From the NCBI RefSeq assembly GCF_003443735.1, contig NZ_CP031969.1, positions 992,001 through 1,056,000 of the forward strand: a DNA stretch of 64,000 nt. The letters run 5' to 3'. The notes under the pieces were generated by a model. The model was not told where the DNA came from. It saw only the letters and a program-made list of their open reading frames with translations, and ran no database searches. Both the position numbers and the translations under genes were made by a program. Of this stretch, positions 1 to 8,241 are shown piece after piece; positions within the stretch are counted from its first letter, which is position 1, and each line of letters begins with the position of its first letter. Source of the DNA: Streptomyces sp. CC0208. GTDB taxonomy: Bacteria; Actinomycetota; Actinomycetes; Streptomycetales; Streptomycetaceae.

Positions 1-1
1 C

Positions 2-223
2 GGCCTGGTCACCGCGCTGCTGCCGCTGGGCACGGCGGGAGTGGTGGCGTGCAGCGCGCCGGTCAACGACGAGGCGGTGGTGCCGTTGATGCTCACGCTG
101 CACAAGGGGCTCAGTGCGGGGGCGTCCATGGCGGAGGCGCTGCGCGACGCGCGGGCCTCGCTGCCGGGGGACTCGGTGCATCAGGCGACGGGGTGGGCGT
201 TCTCGGCGTTCGGGGCGGCGTGA
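2..223 (+). CDS. C-terminal end of a CHAT-domain protein (partial)
   Basis: The reading frame is open from the window edge and ends at a TGA at 221-223. The about 73 visible residues (ALLPLGTAGVVACSAPVND, then LMLTLHKGLSAGASMAEALRDAR) match the last part of a CHAT domain, the caspase-like peptidase fold common in actinomycete TPR-CHAT proteins. The catalytic His/Cys region lies upstream and cannot be seen, so activity cannot be judged. The gene ends about 30 bases before a strong hairpin shared with the convergent LuxR gene. The family call rests only on this C-terminal tail and is moderately sure. Confidence 0.7.
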   Translation, partial: GLVTALLPLGTAGVVACSAPVNDEAVVPLMLTLHKGLSAGASMAEALRDARASLPGDSVHQATGWAFSAFGAA

Positions 224-256
224 GGGCCGCGAGCGCCGAGGAGTGCTGGATGTGTG

Positions 257-300
257 GGGCGGCCTGACCCCTCCCCCGAATACTGGGGGTCAGACCGCCC
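257..300. terminator. Bidirectional hairpin terminator
   Basis: A 15-base stem (257-271 with 286-300, one mismatch) closes a loop of about 14 bases between two convergent genes. There is no clear T-run, as is usual for actinomycete terminators. Its position between the end of the CHAT gene and the end of the LuxR gene suggests it ends transcription from both sides. Confidence 0.7.
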
Positions 301-316
301 CGGTCCGGGGTACGGC

Positions 317-2203
317 TCAGGCCGGCTGCGCCTCCGGCAGCTCCACCAGGCACGGCAAGGCGTCGCGGTCGCTCGCGCCGAGACGGGCGTACGCGCTGTA
401 GAGGTGGTTGCCGACCGTACGGATGGACAGGGTGAGCTTCTCCGCGATCTGGCGGTTGCTCAGTCCGGCGGCCGCGAGGGTGACGATCTGCCGCTGGCGG
501 GCGGTGAGTTCGCCGAGGACCAGCCCCGACAGGGCCGGGGTGCGGGCGCCCTGGCAGCGCCGGGCCAGGGCGACAGCGCGGGTGCGTGAGGTGCGGGCGG
601 CGCCCGGGTCGCGGTGCGCACCCACGGCCTGGGCGTACGCCTCGGCCGCGAAGAGCAGAAAGCCGCGCTCCTCCAAGGCCTGCGCCGCGCGGTCGAGGGC
701 GGGACCGTCGCCATGGGCGAGCGCCTCGGCGTGGGCGGCGAAGACACCGGTCAACAGGCCGACTGCCCGGTCGGGCGCACCGAGACGCACGGCGTCGTAC
801 GGCTCCTCCCCCACCGTGGCGAGAGCCGCGTCGAGATCACCGCGGGCGGCGGCCCACCAGGTGGCGGCCGAACCCTCCGCGACATGCGGTGATTCGGTGG
901 TGGACCGGCCTGGGAACGACGAGGGTCCCGGTGCCGAGAGCCGGACGGAGCCGTCGCTGCCCGGACCGGACGGGCTCATCGCGTGCTCCGGGTCTCCCGA
1001 CTGCGCTGCCGCCAGGCCGAGTTCGAGGTGGCAGGCCGGGTCGTCGGGGGTGGTTCGCAGTCCTTCTGCGGCCCAGGCCGCGGCCTCGCGCAGTGCGCCT
1101 CGCAGACGGGCGAACCGGGCTCGTAGGGCGGCGTGCCGGGCCGGGATGCCGGAGCCCTCGTCCACGAGCCACTCCCCCACCGGGGCCGGGACGGCTCGTA
1201 CGTCCGTCTCGGCGATCGCCCGGGTCAGGGTGGCCGTCTCGGTCTCCAGGGCGGCCGCGCAGCTTTCCGGGGTGCGGGCCAGGCGTCGGGCCCGTAGGCG
1301 TCCGGCGGCGGCTCGCAGCACCGGGCCGTGGAGAGGGTGCGCGAGGCGGGCGGCACCTTGCTCGTCGACGTGGACCAGTCCGTCGGTCTCCAGGGCTTCG
1401 AGGGCGTCGAGGTCGAGGGTGTCGACGTCCATCGGGAACGGCTCTCCGAAAGCCAGGCGGTCCAGGGTCTCCCGCTCGCCGGGACCAGCGCGGTCGAGGA
1501 GATGCGCGGCGCGCTCGCGTACGGTCGCGGTGATCGGCACCGGACCGCGCCACGCCCACTCGGCCGAGTCCGCGACCCGGTGCAGCGGCCCTCGCTCGCG
1601 CACCGCGTCCACCAGCTCGCGCAGCAGCCGCAGGTCCCCCCGGCACAGGCGGTACAGCCGGTTGACGGTGAGGGCCTCCGGACCGCCGGCGCCGGCCGCG
1701 AGGAGCCGTGCGGTCTCCTCGCGGGGCAGTGGTTCCAGGGCGAGGCGCGGCAGGAGCTCTCCGGTCCACAGACGGGAGATCGCCCCCGGCACCCGCGCGC
1801 CGTCGGTGGCAACGACCAGGAGTCGGGTGCGGCCGTGCACGGCGAGCTGGTGGACCAGGGCCGCCGAGACGTCGTCCAGCAGATGGGCGTCGTCGACGAG
1901 CAGCAGTCGTACGGAGGACAGGAGTTGGACCGCCCGATGCAGGGACTCCGTCTCCGGGAGGAGATGCGCGAAGGCGGCGAACGGGAGTCCGCGGGTCTCG
2001 GGCGTGCCCGCCACCCGGGCGCAGTCGGTGCCGCGTACGGCCTCCGTGACGAGGCGGGTCTTGCCCCGGCCCGCGGGGCCGGTCACCACCATGCCCTGCC
2101 GTCCCCCGGCAAGGGACCTGCGCACCAGCTCGAGTTCTTCCTCGCGCCCGGTGAACGGCCAGGGCAGCTCCAGGGTCTTCGTGTCCCGTTCGTATGTCGT
2201 CAC
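317..2203 (-). CDS. LuxR-family transcriptional regulator with AAA ATPase domain
   Basis: This 628-residue protein has the layout of large LuxR regulators. A P-loop (GPAGRGKT, residues 42-49) and a Walker B-like LLLVDDAH lie in an N-terminal ATPase domain. A helical repeat-like middle follows, and a C-terminal LuxR helix-turn-helix (LTARQRQIVTLAAAGLSNRQ, then IAEKLTLSIRTVGNHL) ends the protein. A low-complexity Ser/Gly/Pro stretch near residues 415-450 interrupts the repeats and may be a linker. Such proteins act as cytoplasmic ATP-responsive activators; the target is not shown by the sequence. It converges on the CHAT gene, and a 655-base region containing two inverted repeats separates its start from the next gene. 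The ATG at 2203 is the only good start seen. Confidence 0.85.
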   Translation of the reverse strand: MTTYERDTKTLELPWPFTGREEELELVRRSLAGGRQGMVVTGPAGRGKTRLVTEAVRGTDCARVAGTPETRGLPFAAFAHLLPETESLHRAVQLLSSVRLLLVDDAHLLDDVSAALVHQLAVHGRTRLLVVATDGARVPGAISRLWTGELLPRLALEPLPREETARLLAAGAGGPEALTVNRLYRLCRGDLRLLRELVDAVRERGPLHRVADSAEWAWRGPVPITATVRERAAHLLDRAGPGERETLDRLAFGEPFPMDVDTLDLDALEALETDGLVHVDEQGAARLAHPLHGPVLRAAAGRLRARRLARTPESCAAALETETATLTRAIAETDVRAVPAPVGEWLVDEGSGIPARHAALRARFARLRGALREAAAWAAEGLRTTPDDPACHLELGLAAAQSGDPEHAMSPSGPGSDGSVRLSAPGPSSFPGRSTTESPHVAEGSAATWWAAARGDLDAALATVGEEPYDAVRLGAPDRAVGLLTGVFAAHAEALAHGDGPALDRAAQALEERGFLLFAAEAYAQAVGAHRDPGAARTSRTRAVALARRCQGARTPALSGLVLGELTARQRQIVTLAAAGLSNRQIAEKLTLSIRTVGNHLYSAYARLGASDRDALPCLVELPEAQPA

Positions 2204-2407
2204 GGAAGCTAGAGCAGCGCTACTCAGTCTTGATACAGGGGGACTTGAGTAGCCCCCGACTCACGCGTCCCCGGGCGCCCGACGGCACGCTGAAACCCAT
2301 GACCGCACGCTACTGCTCCCTCGCGCAGCAGTCGGCTCCGGCGTTCGCGGTGACAGCGCAGCCGGGCCGCACGGGCGAGGCTGGACCACTGTCCGGCGCC
2401 GGGGGAA

Positions 2408-2455
2408 TGGCCGGAAGTACGTAGCCTTCGGGGGAGGGAGACGTACTTCCGGCCA
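2408..2455. repeat. Perfect 15-base inverted repeat
   Basis: TGGCCGGAAGTACGT (2408-2422) and its exact reverse complement (2441-2455) flank an 18-base spacer. RNA from either strand would form a strong hairpin. It sits in a divergent promoter region rather than after a gene, so it may be an attenuator, an operator for a dimeric regulator, or the terminator of a lost gene. Confidence 0.6.
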
Positions 2456-2781
2456 CGCGGCGTTCGGCGGGGGCCGAGTGCGAGAGTGGCGGCATGCTGA
2501 TCGTTCTCGCTCCATCTGCGGGTCGACACCATCGAGCAGGCGATCGTCCGGTCCGGGCCGGCGCGGCACCCCCTGGGTGTCGATGTGGAAGCGGCTCGCA
2601 GTCGTGTCGGCCTGCTCGCGGCCGACCGCCGGCAGGGTCGTGGCCTCCTCCGCGCTGATGCCGAGCAGTGGACTGCGCCAGCCCTCCATCACACGGCAGG
2701 GCCGTCACCTGCCTGCGGGACTGGAATGTGAGCAGGAGGGACAGCAGCCGGTCCGCTCTCATCGGGCGATCACCCTTTTCA

Positions 2782-2812
2782 CGTATGGCTGACAGAGGAT
2801 GTCAGTCATACG
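2782..2812. promoter_or_regulatory. Operator-like palindrome before the 2859 gene
   Basis: CGTATGGCTGACA and TGTCAGTCATACG form 13-base arms (12 of 13 positions complementary) around GAGGA. The centre lies about 62 bases before the GTG start at 2859, where a repressor or activator site would be expected. No regulator gene that would obviously bind it is adjacent. Confidence 0.5.
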
Positions 2813-2858
2813 GCCGTAGCGTCGTCCGCGAAGCCTCCGAACAGCAGGGAGACAGCAC

Positions 2859-3227
2859 GTGATCAGTGGATACGTCATCGGCGAGAGCCTCAGGCCGGGA
2901 GCGGAGTTCGCGCCCCGCGGACTGCGGTTGCGGAAGGTGAGCAGGGTCGAGGTCGCGGGGGCGAGCGGCGGGCAGCCTCCGGCGTGGACGCTCGTCGAGT
3001 GGGAGAGCGACGGCGAGGACGTCGGCGCGCTGGCGGACGCGCTGGCCGAGGCGTTGGAGCCGGAACTCGGCTGGTACGCCGACTTCGTCGCCGGGGACGA
3101 GCGGGTGGTGGTGTTCGCCGGGAAGGTGTTCCGCTATCGGCGCGGCGACGAGGCGGGCCGCGCCGAAGCGGTCGCGTACGGCAGGTCGGTGGGGACTCCG
3201 GAGCATCAGCTCGACTGGGAGGAGTGA
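2859..3227 (+). CDS. Conserved-looking hypothetical protein, 122 aa
   Basis: The protein is small, acidic and soluble, with no signal peptide or membrane segment. Start codon GTG 2859 is supported by an AGGGAG ribosome site eight bases upstream. The sequence (SLRPGAEFAPRGLRLRKVSR near the start, ELGWYADFVAGDERVVVFAG in the middle) was not recognised as a named family. The mixed alpha/beta pattern, with a Tyr-rich core and an FAGKVFRYRRGD segment, suggests a compact single domain. Its last 22 bases overlap the end of the convergent monooxygenase gene. An operator-like palindrome precedes it, so it may be individually regulated. Codon bias fits the neighbours, so it is likely a real gene of unknown function. 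Confidence 0.75.
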   Translation: MISGYVIGESLRPGAEFAPRGLRLRKVSRVEVAGASGGQPPAWTLVEWESDGEDVGALADALAEALEPELGWYADFVAGDERVVVFAGKVFRYRRGDEAGRAEAVAYGRSVGTPEHQLDWEE

Positions 3228-4348
3228 CCCCGCTTTTGCCATTCCTCCGCGAGGAGTGCGTACGAACGGACGCGGTCCGCATGGTCGTGGGTGATGGTCG
3301 TGATGAGCAATTCATCCGCGCCCGTGGCCTCTTGGAGCTGTTCCAGGCGGTCGGCGACCCTGGCCGGCGACCCGACGAACTGGGTGTCGAGGCGGTCCTG
3401 GACGAGCGCCCGGTCCTCGTCCGTCCAGGCGTGGGCGCGGGCCTCCTCGGGGGTCGGGAACTCGATGGCACCCTCGGCTGTGCGGATGCTGCGCACCCAG
3501 GCGCCGTAGCCGGTGGCGAGTTCGCGGGCGGTGTCGTCGTCCTCGGCCACGACGACGTCGGCGGAGACGCTGACGTACGGCTTGTCGAGGATGTCGGAGG
3601 GCTGGAAGGCGGCCCGGTAGCCCTCGGCGGCCTCCAGGACCGTACCCGGGCTGACGTGGTAGTTGGCCGCGAAGCGCAGTCCGCGGGCGCCCGCGACCTC
3701 GGCGCTCTCGCCGCCGCTGCTGCCGAGTATCCACACCTCCACGTCCGCCCCCTCGCCCGGGACCACGTGCGCCTCGACGCCCTCCGGGGAGCGGTAGGTG
3801 CCCGCGAGCAGGGCGAGGACGTCGTCGATCTGCTCGGCGTAGTCCTGTGACTCGGCGCCCGGCAGCAGGAGCAGTCTGCGCTGGAGCGCGATGCGGGGCG
3901 AGCCGAGCAGGTACTCGAAGGAGAAGCGGGGCGGGACAAGCAGGCCGTTGGGGGCACGGCCGTCCACCACGGTGGTCGGCAGCGGGGCCTTGGGCGCACC
4001 CGGCGGCCGGCCGCCGGAGCGGCCGAGGCCCAGGTCGAGCCGGCCGGGGTGCAGGGCGTCGAGGAGTCCGAACTCCTCGACCGTGCTCAGCGCGGTGCGG
4101 TGGCCGAGCTGCACGGCGCCGGAGCCGAGGCGGATCGTGGAGGTGGCGGACGCGGTGAGCGCGAGGACCACCGCGGGGGACGTGCCCGCGACGCCCGGGT
4201 TGAGATGGTGCTCGGCGAACCAGTAGCGGGCGTAGCCGAGCCGTTCGGCCTGCTGGGCGAGGTCGATGGAGTTGCGCAGGGCGTCGGCGGCGGTGGATCC
4301 GGACGGGATCGGTACCAGGTCCAGGACGCCGAGGGGGATGTCAGGCAT
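3206..4348 (-). CDS. LLM-class flavin-dependent oxidoreductase
   Basis: The protein has 380 residues and the bacterial-luciferase-like TIM-barrel pattern: an N-terminal GVLDLVPIPSG strand, AERLGYARYWFAEHH (the usual active-site His region), then IRLGSGAVQLGHRTALSTVE and LHPGRLDLGLGRSGG. These enzymes use reduced FMN and O2 to oxidise small substrates. I chose ATG 4348 because it overlaps the stop of the upstream gene by eight bases and begins at the conserved barrel strand. It is the last gene of a four-monooxygenase minus-strand run downstream of a sulfur-type leader peptide, which suggests scavenging of organosulfur compounds. No flavin reductase gene is seen nearby, so FMNH2 must come from elsewhere. 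The exact substrate is unknown. Confidence 0.85.
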   Translation of the reverse strand: MPDIPLGVLDLVPIPSGSTAADALRNSIDLAQQAERLGYARYWFAEHHLNPGVAGTSPAVVLALTASATSTIRLGSGAVQLGHRTALSTVEEFGLLDALHPGRLDLGLGRSGGRPPGAPKAPLPTTVVDGRAPNGLLVPPRFSFEYLLGSPRIALQRRLLLLPGAESQDYAEQIDDVLALLAGTYRSPEGVEAHVVPGEGADVEVWILGSSGGESAEVAGARGLRFAANYHVSPGTVLEAAEGYRAAFQPSDILDKPYVSVSADVVVAEDDDTARELATGYGAWVRSIRTAEGAIEFPTPEEARAHAWTDEDRALVQDRLDTQFVGSPARVADRLEQLQEATGADELLITTITHDHADRVRSYALLAEEWQKRGHSSQSS

Positions 4349-5417
4349 GGGCGGGCTCCTCGGCGTGGACCGGCCCCCAGGGGAACGGTGGGTCCGGGAT
4401 GGTGTGGCGCAGTGCCGGGGCGACCTCGGACTGGAACAGTTCGAGCGAGTCACGGTGCTGAGTGTCCGTCAGACCCGCAGCGTCCGCGTGCAGATGGAGC
4501 ACGGAGTGCCCGAACTGCTCGTGGTAGCGGTGGACTTTGTCGATGATCTGCTGCGGGCTGCCGATCAGGGCGGAACTGCGCTCGACGAAGTCCTCCAGGG
4601 TCTCGAAGACGACAGGGAGGCCGGCCTTCTCGTAGAAGGCGAGGTTGGCCTCGAAGAGCGGCCGGTAGACGTCGAGCGCCTCCTGGGAGGTGCGGGTGAC
4701 CAGCAGGCCCGCCGTGCCGGCCCCGATCGCGATGTCGGCCGGGTCGTGGCCGTAGAACTCCCAGCGCTCGCGGTAATGGCGGATCAACTCGGCATACGGC
4801 TCTATGGGGTTGGTGACGTTCGCCGAGAACAGCGGGTCGCCGTAGCGGGCGGCGAGGTCCACCGACTCCTTGCTGGTGGCGCTGCCGTGCCAGACCCGGA
4901 CCGGTCTCTGGTACGGCCGCGGCCACACCTCGGCGTCCTTCAGCGGGGGCCGGAACCGGGTGTCCGCGGTGACCTTGTCCTGGCGCCAGAGCTGCCGGAA
5001 CACCTCGTAGCTCTCGGCGTTGCGCTCCCACTGGTCCTCGGGCGTGACGTGGAACAGCTCGCGCTGAGCGGTGCCGTTGCCCTTTCCGATGATCAGGTCG
5101 AGGCGGCCCTCGGAGAGGTGGTCGAGGGTGGCGTAGTCCTCGTAGGCGCGCACCGGATCGAGCAGGCTCAGGGTCGTCACCGCGGTGAAGAGGCGGATGC
5201 GCCTGGTGATCGCGGCGACATGGCTGAGGACCACGGTCGGGGAGGAGGAGATGAACGGCCGCTCGTGCCGCTCCCCCACGCCGAAGCCGTCGAAACCCAG
5301 TTCCTCGGCGAGCACGGCGTTGTCGAGCACCTCGCGGAAGCGGTCGTGGGTCGGCTTCTGGACGCCCGTGACCGGATCCGGCCGGTGCACGATCAGGGTG
5401 ATCGCGAGGAACTTCAC
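4341..5417 (-). CDS. LLM-class flavin-dependent oxidoreductase (alkanal monooxygenase-like)
   Basis: The 358-residue protein belongs to the luciferase-like superfamily: FLAITLIVHRPDP at the N-terminus, LGFDGFGVGERHERPFISSS, then IRLFTAVTTLSLLDPVRAYE and LSEGRLDLIIGKGNG. The barrel architecture implies FMNH2-dependent monooxygenation. GTG 5417 is chosen because the frame upstream lacks family similarity and this start overlaps the preceding stop by four bases (GTGA), indicating translational coupling. It sits between the NtaA/SnaA/DszA-type gene and another LLM gene, so the proteins probably work in one pathway on related sulfur- or nitrogen-containing substrates. Which reaction each performs cannot be told from sequence. 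Confidence 0.85.
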   Translation of the reverse strand: MKFLAITLIVHRPDPVTGVQKPTHDRFREVLDNAVLAEELGFDGFGVGERHERPFISSSPTVVLSHVAAITRRIRLFTAVTTLSLLDPVRAYEDYATLDHLSEGRLDLIIGKGNGTAQRELFHVTPEDQWERNAESYEVFRQLWRQDKVTADTRFRPPLKDAEVWPRPYQRPVRVWHGSATSKESVDLAARYGDPLFSANVTNPIEPYAELIRHYRERWEFYGHDPADIAIGAGTAGLLVTRTSQEALDVYRPLFEANLAFYEKAGLPVVFETLEDFVERSSALIGSPQQIIDKVHRYHEQFGHSVLHLHADAAGLTDTQHRDSLELFQSEVAPALRHTIPDPPFPWGPVHAEEPAHA

Positions 5418-6790
5418 GAGGCCAGCCGCCCCTCGGCCGGCGTCTCGTCCGGGTGCGCGAGGCCGAGCTGGTGGCGCAGGGTGGGGCCCTCGTACTCGGT
5501 GCGGAAGACGCCCTGTTCCTGGAGGAGCGGGACGACCTTGTCGGCGAAGGCGTCGAGGCCGGTCGGGGTGATGTGCGGGACCAGGATGAAGCCGTCGCTC
5601 GCGTCGGCCTGCACGTACTCGTTGATGGTGCGGGCGACGGTCTCGGCCGAGCCGATGAAGTTCTGCCGGTTGCCGGTGTGGATGACGAGGTCTCGGATGG
5701 ACCAGTTGTTGGCGGCGGCCAGTTCGCGCCATTCGCGGGCGGTGGCCAGCGGGTCGCGGTACATACGGACCTGGGCGCGGCCCTTGGAGATGTGGTTCTC
5801 GCTGACATCCGGGTCGATGTCGGGAAGCGGCCCCTCGGGGTCGTACGACGAGAGGTCCCTGTTCCAGACGAACTCCAGGTGCTTCAGCGCGGTGGCGCCG
5901 CTGACCTGCTGGCGTCGGACGATCCGCGCCAGTTCCTCGGCCTCGGCGTCGGTGTCGGCGAGAGCGAAGGAGGCGGCGGGCAGGATCAGCAACTGGTCGT
6001 GGCGGCGGCCGTACTTGGCGAGACGGTTCTTGACGTCGGCGTAGAATGCCTGGCCGCCCTCCAGGGTGGCGTGCCGGCTGAAGATCGCGTCGGCGGAGGA
6101 GGCCGCGAACTCGCGGCCCTCCTCGGAGTCGCCGGCCTGGAAGACGACCGGGCGGCCCTGCGGGGAGCGCGGGACGTTGAACTGGCCCTGGATGTCGAAG
6201 TGCTGACCGGTGTGGACGAAGGAACCGGCCTTCGCGTCCCGCAGGAAGACACCCGAGGCCTGGTCGGCGAGGATCTCGTCGCCGTGCCAGGAGTCGAAGA
6301 GCTCCTGGGTGGTGGCGAGGAACTCCTTGGCGCGGGAGTAGCGCTCCTCCTGCGGCAGGAAGCCGCCGCGGCGGAAGTTCTCGCCGGTGAAGGCGTCCCA
6401 GGAGGTGACGACGTTCCAGGCGGAGCGGCCGCCGGAGAGGTGGTCGAGGCTGGCGAACTGGCGGGCCACCTCATAGGGCTCGTTGAAGGTGGAGTTGATG
6501 GTGCCGGTGAGCCCCAGGTGCTCGGTGACGGCGGCCAGCGCGGCGAGGATCGTGAAGGTGTCGGGGCGGCCGACGACGTCCAGGTCGTAGATCTTTCCGC
6601 CCTGTTCGCGCAGGCGCAGGCCCTCGGCGAGGAACAGGAAGTCGAACTTGGCCCGTTCGGCGGTCTTCGCGAAGTGTGCGAAGGAGCTGAACTCGATGTG
6701 GCTGCCGGCCTCGGGGTCGCTCCACACGGTGGTGTTGTTGACGCCCGGGAAATGCGCGGCCAGGTGGATCTGCTTCAGCGGCTTGCTCAT
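5414..6790 (-). CDS. NtaA/SnaA/DszA-family FMN-dependent monooxygenase
   Basis: At 458 residues this matches the longer NtaA/SnaA/DszA/SoxA branch of the luciferase superfamily (nitrilotriacetate, pristinamycin and dibenzothiophene-sulfone monooxygenases). Marker segments are HLAAHFPGVNNTTVWSDPEA, FDFLFLAEGLRLREQGG, SGGRSAWNVVTSWDAFTGEN and PVVFQAGDSEEGREFAA. ATG 6790 follows a good GGAAGGA ribosome site. It lies 34 bases after the next LLM gene upstream and overlaps the next gene by four bases, so the four monooxygenases form one operon. Enzymes of this branch open C-S or C-N bonds using FMNH2 from a partner reductase. The sulfur-type leader peptide upstream makes a desulfonation or desulfurisation role the best inference. 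Confidence 0.88.
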   Translation of the reverse strand: MSKPLKQIHLAAHFPGVNNTTVWSDPEAGSHIEFSSFAHFAKTAERAKFDFLFLAEGLRLREQGGKIYDLDVVGRPDTFTILAALAAVTEHLGLTGTINSTFNEPYEVARQFASLDHLSGGRSAWNVVTSWDAFTGENFRRGGFLPQEERYSRAKEFLATTQELFDSWHGDEILADQASGVFLRDAKAGSFVHTGQHFDIQGQFNVPRSPQGRPVVFQAGDSEEGREFAASSADAIFSRHATLEGGQAFYADVKNRLAKYGRRHDQLLILPAASFALADTDAEAEELARIVRRQQVSGATALKHLEFVWNRDLSSYDPEGPLPDIDPDVSENHISKGRAQVRMYRDPLATAREWRELAAANNWSIRDLVIHTGNRQNFIGSAETVARTINEYVQADASDGFILVPHITPTGLDAFADKVVPLLQEQGVFRTEYEGPTLRHQLGLAHPDETPAEGRLAS

Positions 6791-6824
6791 GGTGTGCGGT
6801 CCTTCCGGCTCAAAGCTCTCGGGC

Positions 6825-8018
6825 TCAGGCGGCGGCGTAGCGGTTGGCGGGGCGGGCGAGGCCCAGCAGGCCACGCAGGGTGTCGGCCTCGTAGGCGGTG
6901 CGGAAGGCGCCGCGGCGCTGGAGTTCGGGGACCAGGCCGCGGGTGATCGCCGGCAGGTCGTGACCGAGGACGGCGGGCCGCAGCCGGAATCCGGTGAGCC
7001 CGGCCGACCGGAACTCACCCAGCAGGTCGGCGAGTTGGGTCGGGGTGCCGGTGAAGACACGGGCATCGCTCTGGTACGGCTCTCCCGCGAGCGCGTCCAG
7101 GCGGTCCCGGCGGGCGGCGGCCTCGGCCGGGTCGTCGTCGAGAAAGACGACCAGGTCGCCGAAGACGTGCAGGAGTCCGTCGGCACGGCCGGCCGCCTCC
7201 TGCTCGGCGCGGATCTCGGCGACGATCGCGCGGGCCTGGTCGGTGTCCTGCGGGGTGATGTAACCGACGTCCGCCTGGCGGGCGATGAGCCGGTAGGGGA
7301 CGGTCTGGTGGCCGAGGGCCGTGACGAGCGGCTGACCCTGTGGCGGTCGGGGTGTGATGGAGGGGCCCTTGACGCTGAAGTGCTTTCCCTCGAAGTCGAT
7401 GTAGTGCAGCTTGTCCCGGTCGATGAAGCGGCCGGTGTCGGCGTCGCGGATCTCGGCGTCGTCCTCCCAGCTGTCCCAGAGGCGGCGGACGGCCTCCACG
7501 TAGTCGGCGGCCTCGTCGAAGAGGTCGGCCACCAGTTCCTGGCTCTCGGGGCTGTCGTAGGCCTCGATGCGCGGGATGGTGCGGCGGCCGAAGTGCGCGG
7601 CCTCGTTCGGGCGGGCGGTGATCTGGACGCGCAGGCCCGCACGGCCGGTGCTGACGTAGTCGAGGGTCGCGATGGCCTTGGAGATGTGGAAGGGCTCCGT
7701 GTGGGTGACCACCGCGGTCGGGACCAGGCCGATATGGCGAGTGAGCGGGGCGACGCGGGAGGCGATGAGCACGGCGTCGAGCCGGCCGCGCACCTGGTCC
7801 GTGCGCTCGTCCGGGTCGAGGAACCGGGAGGACTGCGGGCCGAGACCGTCCTCGATGGTGACGAAGTCGAGCAGGCCGCGCTCGGCCTCGGCGACCAGGT
7901 CGGCCCAGTATCCGGCGGTGAACAGCTCACGGGGACGGGCGACCGGCTCGCGCCAGGAGGCGGGGTGCCAGCCGGTGCCGTCGAGGGCGACGGCGAGATG
8001 CAGAGAAGAAGGGGACAC
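6825..8018 (-). CDS. LLM-class flavin-dependent oxidoreductase, first gene of the operon
   Basis: The 397-residue protein starts LHLAVALDGTGWHPASWREP and carries the family patterns FVTIEDGLG, IGLVPTAVVTHTEPFHISKA and LDYVSTGRAGLRVQI. It resembles the shorter relatives of NtaA-type monooxygenases in actinobacterial sulfur-scavenging operons. The GTG start at 8018 has an AGGAAGG ribosome site at good spacing. It is separated by 81 bases from a leader peptide gene upstream, and the downstream NtaA-type gene follows within 34 bases. Expression is therefore probably set by attenuation at the leader. The function is inferred from family and context only. Confidence 0.85.
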   Translation of the reverse strand: MSPSSLHLAVALDGTGWHPASWREPVARPRELFTAGYWADLVAEAERGLLDFVTIEDGLGPQSSRFLDPDERTDQVRGRLDAVLIASRVAPLTRHIGLVPTAVVTHTEPFHISKAIATLDYVSTGRAGLRVQITARPNEAAHFGRRTIPRIEAYDSPESQELVADLFDEAADYVEAVRRLWDSWEDDAEIRDADTGRFIDRDKLHYIDFEGKHFSVKGPSITPRPPQGQPLVTALGHQTVPYRLIARQADVGYITPQDTDQARAIVAEIRAEQEAAGRADGLLHVFGDLVVFLDDDPAEAAARRDRLDALAGEPYQSDARVFTGTPTQLADLLGEFRSAGLTGFRLRPAVLGHDLPAITRGLVPELQRRGAFRTAYEADTLRGLLGLARPANRYAAA

Positions 8019-8099
8019 GGGTGGGTGCCTTCCTGGAGGTCCGTACGAGAGGGCCGGCCCGCGGATGCGCGGGGCCCGGCGGCTGAAGCGACTGACGGG

Positions 8100-8186
8100 T
8101 CAGGAACAACAGAGCGCGGCGGACACGCGCTGGAGATCGATGTGGGGCCGGGAGTGGAGGTGGGCGGAGCGGAGGGTGCTGATCAC
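8100..8186 (-). CDS. Leader peptide of the monooxygenase operon, 28 aa
   Basis: A GTG at 8186 follows a near-perfect AAGGAGGAGGTGA ribosome site and encodes 28 residues with the motif RPHIDLQRVSAALCC before TGA. Very similar short peptides are, to my knowledge, annotated in many Streptomyces genomes as putative leader peptides before sulfur-metabolism genes. The two adjacent Cys codons near the end fit a cysteine-sensing attenuator, in which ribosome stalling changes the fold of the following RNA. The stop lies 81 bases before the first monooxygenase gene. Two related peptides occur at 12068-12154 and 13391-13513. The gene is real on the strength of motif plus ribosome site; the mechanism is inferred. 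Confidence 0.85.
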   Translation of the reverse strand: MISTLRSAHLHSRPHIDLQRVSAALCCS

Positions 8187-8241
8187 GCCCGTCACCTCCT
8201 CCTTCTGGGCGCGCGAGGCGCCCGGCGGATCTCGTCGTGAG

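Larger units (their letters stand above)
2204..2858. other. Long divergent intergenic region, no gene recognised
   Basis: This 655-base stretch separates two divergent genes. Open frames exist on both strands but none has a convincing ribosome site, codon bias or recognisable family. One minus-strand frame across 2470-2690 looks weakly coding and could be gene debris. The region holds a perfect 15-base inverted repeat (2408-2455) and an operator-like palindrome (2782-2812), described separately. Promoters for both flanking genes must lie here, but no clear -35/-10 pair was found. Confidence 0.5.

Noticed and set aside
408..2252. Long plus-strand open frame opposite the LuxR gene
   Set aside because: It is Arg/Ser/Ala-rich with no domain, has no ribosome site, and lies antisense to a gene with clear P-loop and HTH motifs; long antisense frames are expected at this GC content.
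2261..2692. 143-residue minus-strand frame in the 655-base gap
   Set aside because: A HIDTQG segment recalls the leader-peptide motif, but context, Arg/Pro composition and lack of a ribosome site argue against a gene; the hairpin at 2408-2455 lies inside it.
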